A stretch of 64,000 nt of DNA from Mesodorylaimus sp. YZB2_4 (GCA_030248295.1 JASANH010001517.1:209732-273731), one strand, 5' to 3'. Positions 43,736 to 56,570 are shown, numbered from the stretch's first letter. A program made the numbers and translations. Notes: generated by a model from the sequence alone, not told the origin.

Positions 43736-44684
43736 AGAGGCTTTCCCAGGCAGCGAAACACTAGCTCGTAGTCATACCCAGCCTACTGGAAATGAATTGT
43801 GCCTGCGCGAGAACGTACTGAGTTTTTATTAGAATTCATAATAATTCTTTGCTCTTATCTGATACAAAAATAGTGCGATGCCATGATTCAGCGTAAACTG
43901 CGTTCTGTTTGATTTTCTATGATGGTGCTTTGCACCCTTCTTTGTTGGAGGTAAATTATCACAGATGATTGACATGTTTGACCGACTCGAATTGACAGAG
44001 TCTGATCGCAGAATGAAAACGATTCAATGCTGCGCTGCTTCAAATTTTTTTGTTCTGTTCTATTTGTTCTACTGCATACTAGATTTGGTTCTTTTTCTAG
44101 TCGGGTAGGTAGGTACTTTGTTCAGTAATACGAGCTAGCTGGGATCCGTACGTGCGCCGAAAAACATTTAGCTGCTTCCTTTTGTGCGATGATGCTCAAA
44201 ATGTTATGAATATCTGACTCGATTTTCGCATACTGTAAGGATTATACTGTAGACAAATGACTAAATGGGTATCAAGAAAAATTGCTCAGAAGCATACCGT
44301 GAGAAAGAAGGGGCATTTTTTCAGGTTGGACAGGGTTGGAAACAAAAATCTGCCTGGGTCGTGTATGGGAAAATGCAGTTGTGAATAGTTGTACTCGACT
44401 TTAGAGCATAATTTTTTACCGTGGCAGCAGGTTTTGGTAGGAGTCCATGCGTTGCCGTGAATTGATTTTACCACAGTTTTTCATGACCAAGAAATCAATA
44501 GAAATAGATCCTTCCAGGCAAAATAAAATCGCGGCTTCAACACAAAACCGCCTGGTCTGATGCGTTCTCCTGAGCTTCTTGCAAAATACCAGCTTCATGT
44601 CAAACTTATCACTGCTCTAGCACAGTGAATGGACCCACCGGGAGCTAGCTACTAGAAGTAAAGGCGTTTTGTATGTCTCCCGTG
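43736..44684. other. Stretch without recognised genes
   Basis: Only short shadow frames. Confidence 0.4.
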
Positions 44685-44848
44685 TGTAATCAACTTTCCT
44701 GGCGGTCGGGAGATCGATGCCTTCTCTGACTGGGAAACGTCAAGCACTCCGCAAGTCTAGTCGAGAGACTTGTCCTCCTGCAGTCGGAGTTTTTAGTCCA
44801 AGAGAATTAGGTCTCTGATATTTCCCGCCGCCAGGGCGCGCTGGTCAT
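44685..44848 (-). mobile_element. MITE, TGTAACC superfamily, diverged subfamily 1 copy
   Basis: It matches the 42913 copy along its length (GGCGGTCGGGAGATCGATG, TTTCCCGCCGCCAGGGCGCG), with mutated ends (TGTAATC and GGTCATGG). Confidence 0.78.
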
Positions 44849-44944
44849 GGCGTTGTATGAGGGTGTTTGTATTTCTTGGTACAGTATCTGTCCAATAAGT
44901 TGGACTCACCATCAGCTTTGGAATCAGTTAAAACAAACTACACT

Positions 44945-45070
44945 ACGTGGCCGTTGGGCCTCTGGCTCTCACTCTGCGCAGTTGCTAACGAGTGCTCGAC
45001 TCGCGTCCGGGTAATCATTTCGCTTAATATGTCCCAAGCATACCTATGCTTAATGATGTGGTAGCATGAG
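44945..45070 (+). mobile_element. SINE-B fragment
   Basis: GTGCTCGACTCGCGTCC (box B region), then ATGTCCCAAGCATACCTATG, and a TGATGTGGTAGCATGAGCG tail match the SINE-B body with substitutions. Confidence 0.6.
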
Positions 45071-45402
45071 CGTGAACTCGTACAGCCTTCCTTTCTTCCT
45101 TCCTCAACATTTCTGTCCGCATCATTTTATTGCAGGCACAGTGCGAGAAATATCCTTTGCGATGCAGCATGCCTGCCATAGCGACTCCTATGGACGGGCT
45201 TACGTATTCATGTTACTGCATGGCACCTTTATGCTTCAGCTTTGATCTTAGTGATCGTCATAATTTTGATTTCCTTGGTTACAAAAACCTTTAAAAAAGC
45301 GTTTCGTCCTTTTAATTCGCTAGCAATATATGAAAATGATATGAAATGGCGATAAAACGCACGAAAGTAAAGTTTTGACCATTCTAGAGTGTTCTTTTGT
45401 TT

Positions 45403-45554
45403 TAGTCACAGTCCGGATATTGTCACATTTTCTTCCAGTCCGGAACTCCGGAGCGGAGTCGACTGTACATACTGTACATACTATCATACTATCAAAATAA
45501 AAAAGAATTGGGGAAAAATTCGGGGCTTCAAAATCTGTGATAATAACCGGACTG
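45403..45554. mobile_element. Short TIR element (MITE-like)
   Basis: The left end TCACAGTCCGGATATTGTCA is the inverted complement, with few mismatches, of the right end around CCGGACTGTGA. It is 152 bp and non-coding. Confidence 0.5.
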
Positions 45555-46249
45555 TGACATTATCCAGTGTGAGTACTACTGGACTCGACTGTAGCGAGTC
45601 AGTTTTACTTTGAAAATCACGCAAATGTAACCTTAAATGGAGGAGAAATGCATCGCCTTGTGGTCATATTTATTATTTTCGGTTTGTGGCTAATGAAGCC
45701 TTAGCAGCCACACATAACCTGGTAAGAAAACCCTGCAGTCTCTAGGTGATTGTTGATCTCGTTCAGACTGTTTTCTTTTTGCGAAAGTTTGGCGCCTAAA
45801 ATCCAGCAATCGGATGCCTTGCCATGATGAATTTCATCCTGCTTGAACTTGTTCATTTCGTGGCCAGTTTTGATGCATGGCGACATGATCTAATGCGCTG
45901 GTGCTTATGTATATTAAGGAAGACATGGGCGATCAGGAAGACATTGTCCCTGGGTAACAATCTAACTTACTTTGATGCTTCCATAAATAGCTGTCCTGGA
46001 ACTTGGCAGATTGGCACATTGTCTGCGATCGCAGACAATGTCCGCTCCACAGTCCGAATCATTGAAATTCACTTGCAACCTGATATGTACGGGTACATAG
46101 CGAGCCAATTTTACTTCCTGGACAGAATTGGTCATACTGTAGATTTTTGTACGAGGATATCATGACTATAGTGCATTAGTTTCAAACATTACAGTAGATG
46201 TAAACCTGCAACCTTTCAAATATCCACCAGGCAACCTGGCTGCAACTGT
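45555..46249. other. Stretch without recognised genes, with a perfect palindrome
   Basis: A perfect 26-bp palindrome (half-site ACATTGTCTGCGA) is at 46016-46041. A frame at 45824-46165 crosses it but shows no recognisable motif. Confidence 0.5.
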
Positions 46250-46650
46250 GGCCGCGGTGGTGCAGCGGCTCGGCATTCGTCTCTCCGTATTGCTTGGGAG
46301 CGATTGGCTGGACTCGTCCCGGGTTTGATCCCCCCGGTAATAGAGGTCGGTTTGCGAATCATTAACCCTCGCTGACCTTGCACGCCAAGCCGTGGGTGAC
46401 TCACCCGGTACTCGAGTGGAGAGATGGAAGCCAAACGGGTAGACAGTCTCGGTGTCAAGCACCGACAGGTTTCAAAGCCCACCCGCCATCGTCTGAAGAA
46501 GTCGGTGTCCAGTCGAGGATGCCCTCGCGTGGAGGTGCTCCTAGTGGAGACGCGCAGAGGGATGCTGCTGTGTGTGCCGGTCCCCGCACAGCTCTGCTCT
46601 GCGATTTTGGCCAGCTAGGCAAAACAGCCCACAAAAAATTTTCGAAAAAC
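46250..46650 (+). mobile_element. SINE-A copy
   Basis: The head GGCCGCGGTGGTGCAGCGGC (box A), box B CCGGGTTTGATCC and the conserved body are followed by the end CCCACAAAAAATTTT, an A-rich tail. Confidence 0.88.
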
Positions 46651-49027
46651 CCGACTGCCACTGGGGCTAACCTAAGCGGGACACGGCCGCTCATATATTG
46701 AGCCCTGGATTTGTGCTGCTACTGTCAAATCCTAGAAGCGCGGGGAAATTTTTGGTTGGCAGCCCAGACACTCTTGTGGTTTGTCTGCTTACAAATTAGG
46801 TTCAGTGTGTTGTGTATTCATTTGTTTTGTGCACCGAAATACAAGTATCGAGGCAGCTAATAACCTCAGACCATGGCGAGCTACAAAATGTGTAGGGCGA
46901 AATAAGCAGGCGCTGCTCTTCGGCGTCCCCATTTAATCAGTGGCACGAAGGATCCTCTTTTCGCCAGTATGTAACATTTCACACGCAAAATGTTCATTCC
47001 AGTCACAACATCAAAGAAACCTCTATCAGCTGAAATGCTGCCAAATTCAGGGGCATCTTATCGTTCAACCCTCGTGGCTTGTGGTTGGTCTTGGCGCGCA
47101 GTCTATTTGGCTTCTGAAAAGTAGCACGTCGCGCTCGTAGTTTACCCAGTGAGCAGGGCAGGCGAAGATGCAGACTTGATAGAAGATCAGTTGCTATGGC
47201 ACCGCCAAGTTCCGACCAGTCCAGCCTTGACATCGCCAACGGCCAGGTCTGTGGACCACATGGTCGATAAGTATTTGCTGGACCGGCTTTGTAGGCAAAG
47301 ACACGACGCAGCAGAAACACAAGAAACGGGCGTTTCAGCATCGCGCGGTTATTATAAGCAAAATGGCACACCACTGCAAACGTGTGGGAAACAGAAGGCG
47401 ATTGTAATGCCGATGGGAAGCGAGCACTTACTGTTCGTATTCTACATATGTTTCATGTGTGGTTAAGCCCTTAGAAGAGAAATAAACAGTATCAGATAAG
47501 AGTGCCGCACTTGTGGTCGATGTCGAGCTAGATCTGGGCTGTTTGAAGTAAAGGCGTAGGTCTCCAAATGCCGTCACACCTCAGTATCGCGCATGTCAGG
47601 AAATTGGTCGGGGCGGACCTTGCAAAGTTTATCAAGCGTGCGACGTTGCCATTTGCTTGAAGGCGATCGGCGAGGATGGAGGAGAGTCCAGTTGCGGCGC
47701 AGTGTTGCAGACTGGAGATGTGTAGGTAGCCACTCATAGTAGATGACCGCGAAGTTGCAAGCGGACATTTCGGTTTGTCTTCCAGATGTAATCTGAGCAG
47801 TCGCTGCAAGAAAGGTGATACACACTGCAATGTATGACAGTTCAGCAGTGGAGGCAATGCGTTTTTTGCGAGAGAAAGCCTGACGTAGCGCTACAAATAA
47901 GAGGGTATCCATCCTCTCCAAATTACTGTGCTCAGCTATTCTGCCCTCAACATGTTCCTGGAACATCGGAAGCCTTCGTATTTGTTTGCTTGGACAGACG
48001 ATCCATTTGCCAAACTATGGTATCACAAAGGGTTTATAATCGAATTTCAAAGAGTACTTTTGCTTGTACGCTGGGCTGCACGACAACACCTGCGCGTGTA
48101 CGTGCTCATAAGGTTTACTTATCCTTCTAGGAGTCGCTTAGCAGCGTTCATTCAGCGACGAGGTCTGTCAAAGAATTCGTAAGAAAGCAGAAGAAAATCT
48201 GTTCATCTTCTGTTAAGACGAGAAACATAATCACATGGAGTTCTCTTGTGTGCTTATACTGTAGCACCACGTTGGGTCCTCAACAGGCCTGTTCGGCTTC
48301 GATTCTTCCCCACTTTCCCACAAATACCAAATCAATTGCCACAAAATGCAAGTACAGGACATCAAATAAAGTGATCGTGAGCGGAAGATTCATATCTCTC
48401 GCGCAGTATTGAGTGACCTGCAATACAGATATCATAGACGTCCTTTATAAGGGTCGAACACGTTGCATCATTTTTTACTGACCGAACACGTGCAGTTTGT
48501 GAAATCTGAGCGTAGCAGCAGCTGCTAGTCATCATTCGTGAGAAGCAACTTCCTGTTTTGCTACTTTGGCATACGACCCAGCAAAGTATTTGATGCATCG
48601 ACAGTAATTTAGCACAAGTGGAGTTTGTAGGTCAACATCGTGTTTGCTACCATACTCGCGAAGGAGTAGCAACAGCGCGAATAATCCATTTTCCGCCTGT
48701 GATTCAATGATAACCTCGTGTTAAGAAAATGACCCTCATTTGTCAGGCGGTTCGCACAAAAGCTGAATTCCAAAAGATATATGAGGCGAAGAAAGCTTAA
48801 TAAAATTCAATAGTGTGAGTTATAGACAAATGCGGGGTCAGATGGCATGTTTTCCGCTCGTGGAAAAGTCCGATAGCGGAAGTACAATAATTCAATTGAA
48901 TGCCAAATTTGTAAACAAACTTTCAGGGATATATATCCGATGTTAACTACAGCTGAGGTTCACATAATTTCTGACTACCGAACAAACTGGTTGGTTCTGA
49001 AAGAGCAACACCACGTCTAGCAACGCC
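46651..49027. other. Stretch without recognised genes
   Basis: Several frames of 60-130 codons overlap on both strands, with no motif, signal peptide or splice support. Nothing can be named. A TATA-like GGATATATATCC at about 48928 is about 100 bp upstream of the next candidate gene. Confidence 0.4.
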
Positions 49028-49498
49028 ATGAAGGTTCAGGTTTTTGTCGTTTTTCTTATTCTGGTGGCCACTGTTTGCGTGGTCAAAGTAACGATGTTTT
49101 ATCTTATGGATCGTTCATGTCATAAAGCTGTTGCTTCTTCTAGCCGATGGAGGCAAACCTGGCAGAAAATGATGAGAAAATGGAACAAATCGTGCACCCG
49201 CGTGCGCGTCGCTTCAAGTAAGCTTCGAGGGTCAACATTGTCCCCTACTGTAGCCCTTTCTTATCTGCCCCAGTTTGACTTGACTCGAGTGTTGTACAGT
49301 GCACCCAGGCGGGAGGACATACTGTACGAGCATGAGAAGCCGAGTCTTGGGGAGAAAATTTGGCCAGGTGCGATTTGCCAAGGACGGCTGAAACATCACA
49401 CCTACAGGTCTGATGCCTCCTGGCGGGTAGTGTATATATCCCGGCCATCTAAAAATCCTAGTTGCAGCGTTATTACAGGTACCGTAAATCTAAATTAG
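49028..49498 (+). CDS. Small secreted or membrane-anchored cationic peptide, candidate
   Basis: The ATG is followed by a strong hydrophobic signal or anchor (MKVQVFVVFLILVATVCVVK). Next comes a short basic, Trp-rich amphipathic stretch (SSRWRQTWQKMMRKWNKSC) framed by two cysteines. A GTAAGC donor at about 49218 probably ends the coding exon after residue 63; the remaining frame to 49498 would then be intron. A TATA-like element is near 48928. The family is not recognised. Cationic amphipathic secreted peptides often act on membranes, but no function is claimed. Confidence 0.4.
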   Translation: MKVQVFVVFLILVATVCVVKVTMFYLMDRSCHKAVASSSRWRQTWQKMMRKWNKSCTRVRVASSKLRGSTLSPTVALSYLPQFDLTRVLYSAPRREDILYEHEKPSLGEKIWPGAICQGRLKHHTYRSDASWRVVYISRPSKNPSCSVITGTVNLN

Positions 49499-50226
49499 TC
49501 TCCCGAAGTAGACCTTTATTGACCCTTTCTCAGAGTCTGTACTCGGAACGCGAAGCAACAAGAACGCAATTTAATTCAGTTCCAACGACATGCACACTCA
49601 ACACGTAATACAGAACTGTGCCGTACACTCGTCAGACAAGCACAAGCTCTTGGGTATGCAGCTGGGTGCATCAGGGTCGAAACGCCAAAACTTTCCTCTG
49701 AAATAGATTCTCAGAACCTTGTCTCTCACAGCTGATTCGCTGACTAATCGGCGACAATTCGTTTTGTAGGAGCGCCATGCGACAGCTTATGTGTGATCCC
49801 ACATGTGGGTGTGTTTGTGGGAAACGATAAAAGTTGATACAGGCACGTGTTTTTTACATGCCGTGAATTCGAATTTTAACGCTATCCTGTGATTGATTGA
49901 TTTTTTGGCTTTTGCATATTATATGTGCGATATCTTGACAAATTTTAGTGTTTTACCCTCTATGCATCACATTAATCTGTTTCATACGGCATGGTCAACA
50001 GTAATGTTGGTCAACAGGTCGACGGCATGGTCAACAGTAATGTTGAAAAGAGCGCACCTACTGGAACTAATCGTAAGCTTGCACATACAGCACATCATAT
50101 CTGTTCGACACAAAAGCACAAAGAGCATTTGAAACAGAATTACCGAAATAAGGCTTCTTGTGAAAAGGAACCGCGGTCAGTGTTGTGTCAAACGTGGCTG
50201 TGGAAAGCACAAGCTAAAGCCAGTTA
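49499..50226. other. Stretch without recognised genes
   Basis: It contains a short tandem duplication (GGCATGGTCAACAGTAATGT twice, at about 49989 and 50024). Nothing else is recognised. Confidence 0.4.
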
Positions 50227-50577
50227 GGCGGCCACGGTGGTTCAGCGGCTCGGCATTCGTCTCACTGTATTGCTTGGGAACGAGTGGCTGGACTCGTCCC
50301 GGGTTCGATCCCTGGTGACGGAGGTTGCTTTGCGAACCATAAACACTCGCTGACCTTGCACGCCAGGCCGTGGGCGACTCACCAAGTAACCTACCTAGAG
50401 GTGCTTCGAATGGAAGCCGAACGAGTAGACAGTCTGGTGTCGAACACCGACAGGGTTCAAAGCCCACCCGCCATCGTTCGAGGAAGTCGGTGTCCAGTCC
50501 AGGATGCCCTCGCGTGGAGGTGCTCCTAATGGAGACACGCAAAGGGACGCTGTTGTGTGTGCCGGTCTCCGCACAGG
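50227..50577 (+). mobile_element. SINE-A copy, cut at its 3' part by a MITE
   Basis: Head GGTGGTTCAGCGGCTCGG, box B CGGGTTCGATCCC and body as in the other copies. The sequence stops at CTCCGCACAGG, where the TGTAACC MITE begins. The normal SINE 3' end does not resume on the other side. Confidence 0.85.
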
Positions 50578-50757
50578 TGTAACCAGGCCTGGCAGGCGTA
50601 GGAGGGAGGCGGCCGACCGAAGTCGGCGGGACAAAAACTCCGCCTGGAGCAGGATAGTCTTGCGACTATACCTACGGCTGAAACATCAACCCCCAGCCAG
50701 GGGAGAGTATCGATTACTCTCTCCCACTCGCCATGGCCTACCAGGCGGTGGGTTACA
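50578..50757 (+). mobile_element. MITE, TGTAACC superfamily, subfamily 2, full length
   Basis: TGTAACCAGGCC to GGTGGGTTACA, 180 bp, with CAGG immediately on both sides (50574-50577 and 50758-50761), a 4-bp target duplication. Internal blocks (AGTCTTGCGACTATACCT, GAAACATCAAC, AGAGTATCGAT) link it with subfamily 1 read in reverse. Confidence 0.9.
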
Positions 50758-50959
50758 CAGGCCTACGCCAACTGCAAATCAATCTCGAAAAGCATCTGCG
50801 CTCGATCGATTCAATGCTGGCATAGTCGATGAATCTTGGACCACAAGTTTGATCTGGCCGAAATTGTTAGCTTTTGTCCTTGAAAAGATCTATGAAAAGA
50901 AATCAATGGGTGCTCAACGAGCTGCGAGCTGAATTAACCAAGATTGTAGCAGTCCATGA

Positions 50960-53900
50960 TGCTGTTGCCCGCGAGCGTACCATGCAATACGAAAAAAAGA
51001 CGAATCACGATCAGGCCAGTCATCACAGCGGCGAAACAATTTGAAAACCCAGCGTGCCCAAAGCGAGCCATTCTTTCTTGGTCAATAGCAAGAACAAAGC
51101 AAAACGTGTGTCAAAAGCTGCCACCACTGGTCGAGAAGTCATCAGGGACAAGCGTTTTCCATGCGTCTACTGCGAGGGCGAGCACTGGGCTGATGAATGC
51201 CAACAAGTGCCTACAGTCGAGGAACGAAAGAAAAAACTCAAGAACAACTGCTGGCGATGTCTCAAACCAGGCCATCGAACTGATCAGTGCTGGGCGAAAA
51301 CGAAGAGCTATCATTCTCGAGACAACAGCCATCATTCAAGTGTGATAAGGGTATTTTGAAGTCGAATTCTACCGCGCAATTTTCTGATTGAGAATCACTC
51401 CCTATGACAAGCACTGCCAGGCCATAATCACCAATGGATCCTCACGCATTAGAATAGGTCCTGTTTGTCGTGTTAAGTTAGGCATGCACAGGTAATATGT
51501 TTTGGATCATGGGCCAGTCCCTGTGCTGCAGCCCATTTTGCATTATGTCATTTTGCCCGTGCATCTGATTTAGACCTGTTTTTCTTGGTGTGTGTTTGCT
51601 CTGATAAACCAGTTCTTACCAGGAATGTGTATTAGGAAAGGTATGAATAGGAGGCCTGTTCATGTATCAGTGGGGGTTCATGCTGTCCATTGCTTGAATA
51701 GAAACCACGTCGCTCCGTATAATCCTTATTTCGATCGCTTTTTCGTCAATGGCTCGTATTACCGGCGCCCGTCAAAGTGCACGATATCAACCGTATCAGC
51801 GCACATTGAATAAGCATCATTGAGTGTGGTGTGATTACGACTGAGGGCTAGGAACATCCCAGCCTAACTTCATCACACAAGCCTCTGCGACAAGCGATCA
51901 AATGCACAGCATATCGATACCGAGGCGACGTAAGCACCAGTTTCCTCACATCTAATCAAGCAGTGCTTTTTGCAGACAGCTGTTGGAGATATTTAATCTT
52001 TGGGTCAAACTCCCAGATCAATCAAAGGACAAAGTCTTCTTGATAGCGGAAGCCAGCGAACTTATGCGACTTAAAAACTTTTCAAGCGACTCTCTGTGAA
52101 ACTAACGTCGTACGAAAAAATCATGCTGTACACGTTTGGTGCCAAAGAACCAAAACAAATCAAGTATGCAATCGTTGAGCTCCAATTGAAGGGCAAACGT
52201 GGACAACGAATCAAAATCAAAGCCAATGTCGTCCCCCCCAGGGGTTACATGACAAAAGACCGCCAACAAAAGACAAATTGACAGCTGGTCATAATACCGC
52301 GTGTAAAAAAGACCGAACACAAAATGACCGAAAATAAACAAAGAAGGTCAGATAGATAAGGTATTGATGTTGCTAGTTTTCGATCTTATTATGAAATGCC
52401 TTTGGCTGTTATCGAGAGTCAGAAAGACTGCGATTTGTTCCTTCATCGCGGATACCTTAATTATTTGTCAAGAAGAAGGAAAGAGGGAAAGGTTTTCAGG
52501 AAGTGTGCATTTCATAAGAAGGCGAAGTGGCTTGCTCGGGTGCAGTACGACGCAGTCACAAAGGAGTCGTGATCATTCGCGCACAGCTCCTGATACAGCT
52601 AAAACAGATGAAACGTATCGTGTTGGAAAAGGAAGAATAAGCTTCTGCTTCTGAAGGAAAAAAGCATAAACATGTTGCAGTGGTAACTGTTGCATTTGTC
52701 GCGCGGTCTTTTGTCGTGCGTCGCCCCCCCCCCCCCCCCCCCCCCAGGTCGCTTAATCACTGTGGCGGAGCAACGCGATACTCGCGGATCTGAAGGACAC
52801 TCTCGACACCGACAGTCTAGCTGATCCAATCCTAAACAAATCACAAACGATCAAAACAGATGTACTCATGGGCATCAATGATTATGCGCGCATAATGGTA
52901 GCCAACAGCAAACAAATCGGGCCAAGCCTTTATCTCCTTAACTCTTTCTTCGGGTGGATCGTTTTCGGCTGAACCAATAATCAAATACGAGTAAAAATCG
53001 CCGAGCGAGTCTTCACATTCAACTGCTTTGTCTCGTCAGTCGCAATCAACATTCAAGAGCTGAACCATGTCGAGCCACACATCAAGAATCAAACTCAAGT
53101 CAACGACCTGCGGAAACTCGAGGGGATTGGCATCACTGATCAAATCATTGAACGTGTCGACGAGAAAGCCGTGCAGATTGTCAATGAAGCAATCGAATTT
53201 CAGGACAGTCGATATCATGTTTAATGGTCGCAAAAAGGTGAACATCTCGATCTGCCAGACAACTACGGACTATCCATGGGTGGGGGGGACTCAAGTCAGT
53301 GGTCCGTCGCTTACAATACGACCCCGAGCTGATGATCAAATATGATGCTATAATATTAGATCGGCTGCAAAAGGGCATCTTGGAAATATCGACAAAAACA
53401 GGATCGATGACCCCATTCGCTACCATCCACACCATCTCGTGATCACGCCTGATCAAGCTACAACCAAAGTACGAACTGTCTACGATGGCTCTGACAAGAC
53501 AAGCAATCAACAACGCAGCTTGAACGAATGCATGTGCAGGGGACCAGTCATGCTAGGCGACTTGACACAACTGCTGCTGCGCTTCCGAATGAACAAGGTG
53601 GCACTGATCGCAGATATCGAGAAGGCAGATATCGACAAGTCGGACTCCAACCCGTATCAAGGGACGTCACGCGATTTCTATGGCTAAAAGACCCCAAGAA
53701 TCCGAGTGTCAATGGCAACTTGCAAATCTATCGCTTCAAATGAGTCCCATTCGGCGTCATATCAAGTCCATTCCTGCTCAGGGCAACCCTCAAGCACCAC
53801 CTACAGTTGAACAGTGGACCAGGATCGAAGAAGATACAGGACAACATGTAAGTTTGACCAGGAAGATATCGAGAAAGGTAAAATCGAAAAGACAGTTCAT
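50960..53900 (+). pseudogene. Decayed BEL/Pao retrotransposon (gag knuckles, protease, RT)
   Basis: Gag end with two zinc knuckles lies at about 51156-51330 (CVYCEGEHWADEC, then CWRCLKPGHRTDQC). A BEL-type aspartic protease is at about 52036-52260 (LLDSGSQRTYAT, then SYEKIMLYTFGAKEP). RT-linker and RT are at about 52850-53830 (PSLYLLNSFFGWIVFG; LDLPDNYGLSM; KVRTVYDGSDK; LLLRFRMNKVALIADIEKA). Each piece is in a different frame with many stops and shifts, and a C22 run lies between protease and RT. RNase H, integrase and LTRs were not found. No function remains. Confidence 0.85.
52724..52745. repeat. Poly-C run (22 C)
   Basis: It lies inside the BEL/Pao pseudogene. The exact length is likely uncertain in any assembly. 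Confidence 0.95.
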
Positions 53901-55458
53901 CAGACAACAAAAAAATTAGCGCAGCCACCGTACTCTGCCCAAATGCAAAGGCGAGACGAAGTTGGCTGGGCTCACCATCGTTTCACTCCCCACCCTCCCT
54001 TAATGAATGGCTCTGTGATGTAATTGGTGCATCGCAACGTCATGGGGTCCATTGCATGATTTTATTCTTTCTCTTTCACACCAATGGCTAGTGCCCACAT
54101 CAATATATATTCATTTGTACATTCCCCACCCTATCCGACCCGATCCAACCCCAAATGCATGATTGCGCGTCCTTTGTCGTCGTTTGTTTGCGCAGTGGAA
54201 ATCGATATTGCTCGACGGCAGAATCACACGTTGATTTGACTTAAATAGAGTATTTCTATGACACACTTAATAACGACCGCACACAAGATACACAGAAAAC
54301 CACCCTGCCATGATCTCTAGAACCTTCTATCATCACCTTCACATTCTCGCTTCACATCACCAGCATTCCGGCTATGATATTCTTGATCACCGCTCGCGTT
54401 CGCGACACTCCTAATCCAATGAGTTCAAAAAGCTTTAGTGAACGCCGATCAGAAAGGCTTCACGTCCAACATTCAGTATGTTGAGCGCGTGGAAGCGTCA
54501 TTGGAATTCATTTAATGATGCGGCGACTCAAGGAAGCAAAATGAAAAATCGAAAACGCGGAAAGAAGCCGTCATATGGTTTCGGCAATTTGTGACACTCT
54601 GAATGGGTAAGTGGTTTATTTTGTCGAGATTCATCTCTTTGCTGTTGGTTCTTCATGCAGGTGCCATCAACTAAAATTTTGTTGTAGCAATAGTTCCGCA
54701 GTGTTTTCTAGGAACCCATTAGTCTCGAATTTTGGTTTCCGGATACCAAATTCTATAGAAAACCCTGAATTGTCGAAACAGTATGTGAAGCATCTCATTC
54801 GGCTAATAGTTTTATTTTTTGACGCCGAAATTTTTAGTACTTGGCTGTTGAGAGCGGCGTGCGTTCTAGGTTTCTTCTAAAACAAGCTCGCCTGTATATG
54901 TTTCTAGGCCTGGGAAAGTCGCACAAAATAGAACGAAAAATGGAGACATGACGACGCGAATGCATTTTATGAAACAGTTCTCTGCCGCAATCGGTAATCC
55001 TGGTGAGGGATACAGTGTAGCAAGGTGGGCAATAATGTCGAGTGCAATGTGTGCGTCGTGGAAGTGGAATGGCTCATCTTCATTTACGCACGGCCAACAA
55101 CGAATGAGGATGCTGGTTTGTGACAGGAGGTGATTTTTAGTTCGAGTTGCGGGTAAGTAATAGCAATTGTAACTAACGTTTAATTATTGGTTACAAGGAT
55201 TGAAATGTTTTCGTGATGTAATGAAATTTGTTGATTAGAGGCATGCGTCATAGAGGTAAGTGTGGTATTCACGTAATTTGAGTGAGCTAATACTGCAGAT
55301 CACTTGAGAAATGTGTATATCTCTTTTTAGGCCCGTTTCCTCTGTACATTCCACCAACTGTCAACTGTTGTCTTTCCTGTGCTGTATTGATAAGCACTGG
55401 ATAGACAACAAAAGACCACATGTGGACAGATCGGCATTTAATTTTTTTAATCTGACTA
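53901..55458. other. Stretch without recognised genes
   Basis: It is AT-rich with short frames only. The block TGTATATGTTTCTAGGCCTGGGAAAGTCGCACA at about 54892 recurs at about 57992, so a further dispersed repeat is present. Confidence 0.45.
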
Positions 55459-55639
55459 CAGTCGACCTCGCTTATTAGAAACCTGAATATTCAGCCAAAA
55501 AAGTTTCTTATAACCGAAGTTTCTTGTATCAAATGTTATCAAAAACATAAGACGAGAAGCCGGGACACAACCAGCGGTTTCATATAAGTGACGATGAGGG
55601 TTTCTTATGAGCATGTTTTTTACAAGCGAGGTTCTACTG
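55459..55639. mobile_element. Tc1/mariner-type MITE with TA target duplication
   Basis: The ends CAGTCGACCTCGCTTATTAG and its imperfect complement (AAGCGAGGTTCTACTG) are flanked by TA on both sides (55457-55458, 55640-55641). It is 181 bp. The CAGT-GACCTCGCTTA end type is common in pogo/mariner relatives. Confidence 0.82.
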
Positions 55640-55810
55640 TATACTATTTTCATGTACTTAGCGTTGTTACAGTTAACTGAAACTGAAACTGAATCTCCTT
55701 GCCAAAACTGAATTTAAGTGTCACTGAATCTTTTTAGAATCAGTCAAATTCAGTTTTCGAGTTACTACGCTTTTGAAAATTAGTAATCTGCTTGCTGATG
55801 TTCTCGCAGA

Positions 55811-56009
55811 TCTCAAAGAGAAACGAAACGCAGCTAGACGAATTGCTGGTTGGAATCATCTTTATCGCGAGTTGGAGGTGTATTTTGTTATCCTCAAAAC
55901 GCTAGTTATCGTGAAAGAAATCGATCCATCCGAATTTTGGTCCAAATGTGGAGAGATGTTGCAAAATCTTCACGAATATTGTAGTGCTTCATCATTTCCT
56001 GCAGGCTAG
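55811..56009 (+). CDS. Possible terminal exon, unrecognised
   Basis: After a good acceptor (TGATGTTCTCGCAG) a frame of 65 codons runs to a TAG. It has a helical, protein-like composition (LKEKRNAARRIAGWNHLYRE, then SEFWSKCGEMLQNLHEYC). AATAAA-type signals follow near 56076. There is no usable ATG and no upstream exon was identified. The product family is not recognised. It lies inside the TIR element, so it may be a captured or element-encoded exon. Confidence 0.3.
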
Positions 56010-56199
56010 CGCCGAGTGACAGAGTTATAAGCTAGGGGAGGTCCAAGTTGAAAAGCAGTCGGTATGATTGAAATAAAATAAAAGCACCTACACTATAAGA
56101 AAAAGGGTTTCTTCAATTTCAATCATTTTATTACAAACATTTTAAAGTTACATCTTCTTGATCTTAGAAAGCTTTGCCAACCAGTGAGTTGAACGACAT

Positions 56200-56570
56200 G
56201 CTTATTCGATAATTCCCGAGTTCCTATTGTGGAAGAAGGCTCTACTGAAAATATTTGGCCCTAATGGCCAGCTGGTCAGATGCAGTCAGCTCCTAAAATC
56301 TTGCGGGCTTCTTAACTTCGTGTGTTGCGAGGCGACAGAAAGTTTACAAACACTCGCGGGGTTCTTCTGAACCCGAAGTTCAGGTATGGGCTTTGGTTCC
56401 TTCTTCCAGGCTTCTGGTTCTGAATTGCTTTGCACAAAAGACCCGACGAAGCGAGAATGTTTCCAAAAATTTGCGGGACTTCGGCCGCTGACCTCTGCTG
56501 AGTAGTTGGCCTGACGAGCTAAATATTTTGCGCAGAGCTTTCTTTTGGACCAAAAGAAATTACAATCATG
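56200..56570. mobile_element. Foldback MITE, copy II
   Basis: The right end (GAGCTAAATATTTTGCGCAG, AGCTTTCTTTTGGACC, AAATTACAATC) and the inverted left end match copies I and III. It is about 370 bp, more diverged at its left end. Confidence 0.65.

Noticed and set aside
46166..47966. Several overlapping 80-130 codon frames
   Set aside because: They occur on both strands over SINE-A and flanking DNA, and show no motif, signal peptide or consistent splice structure.
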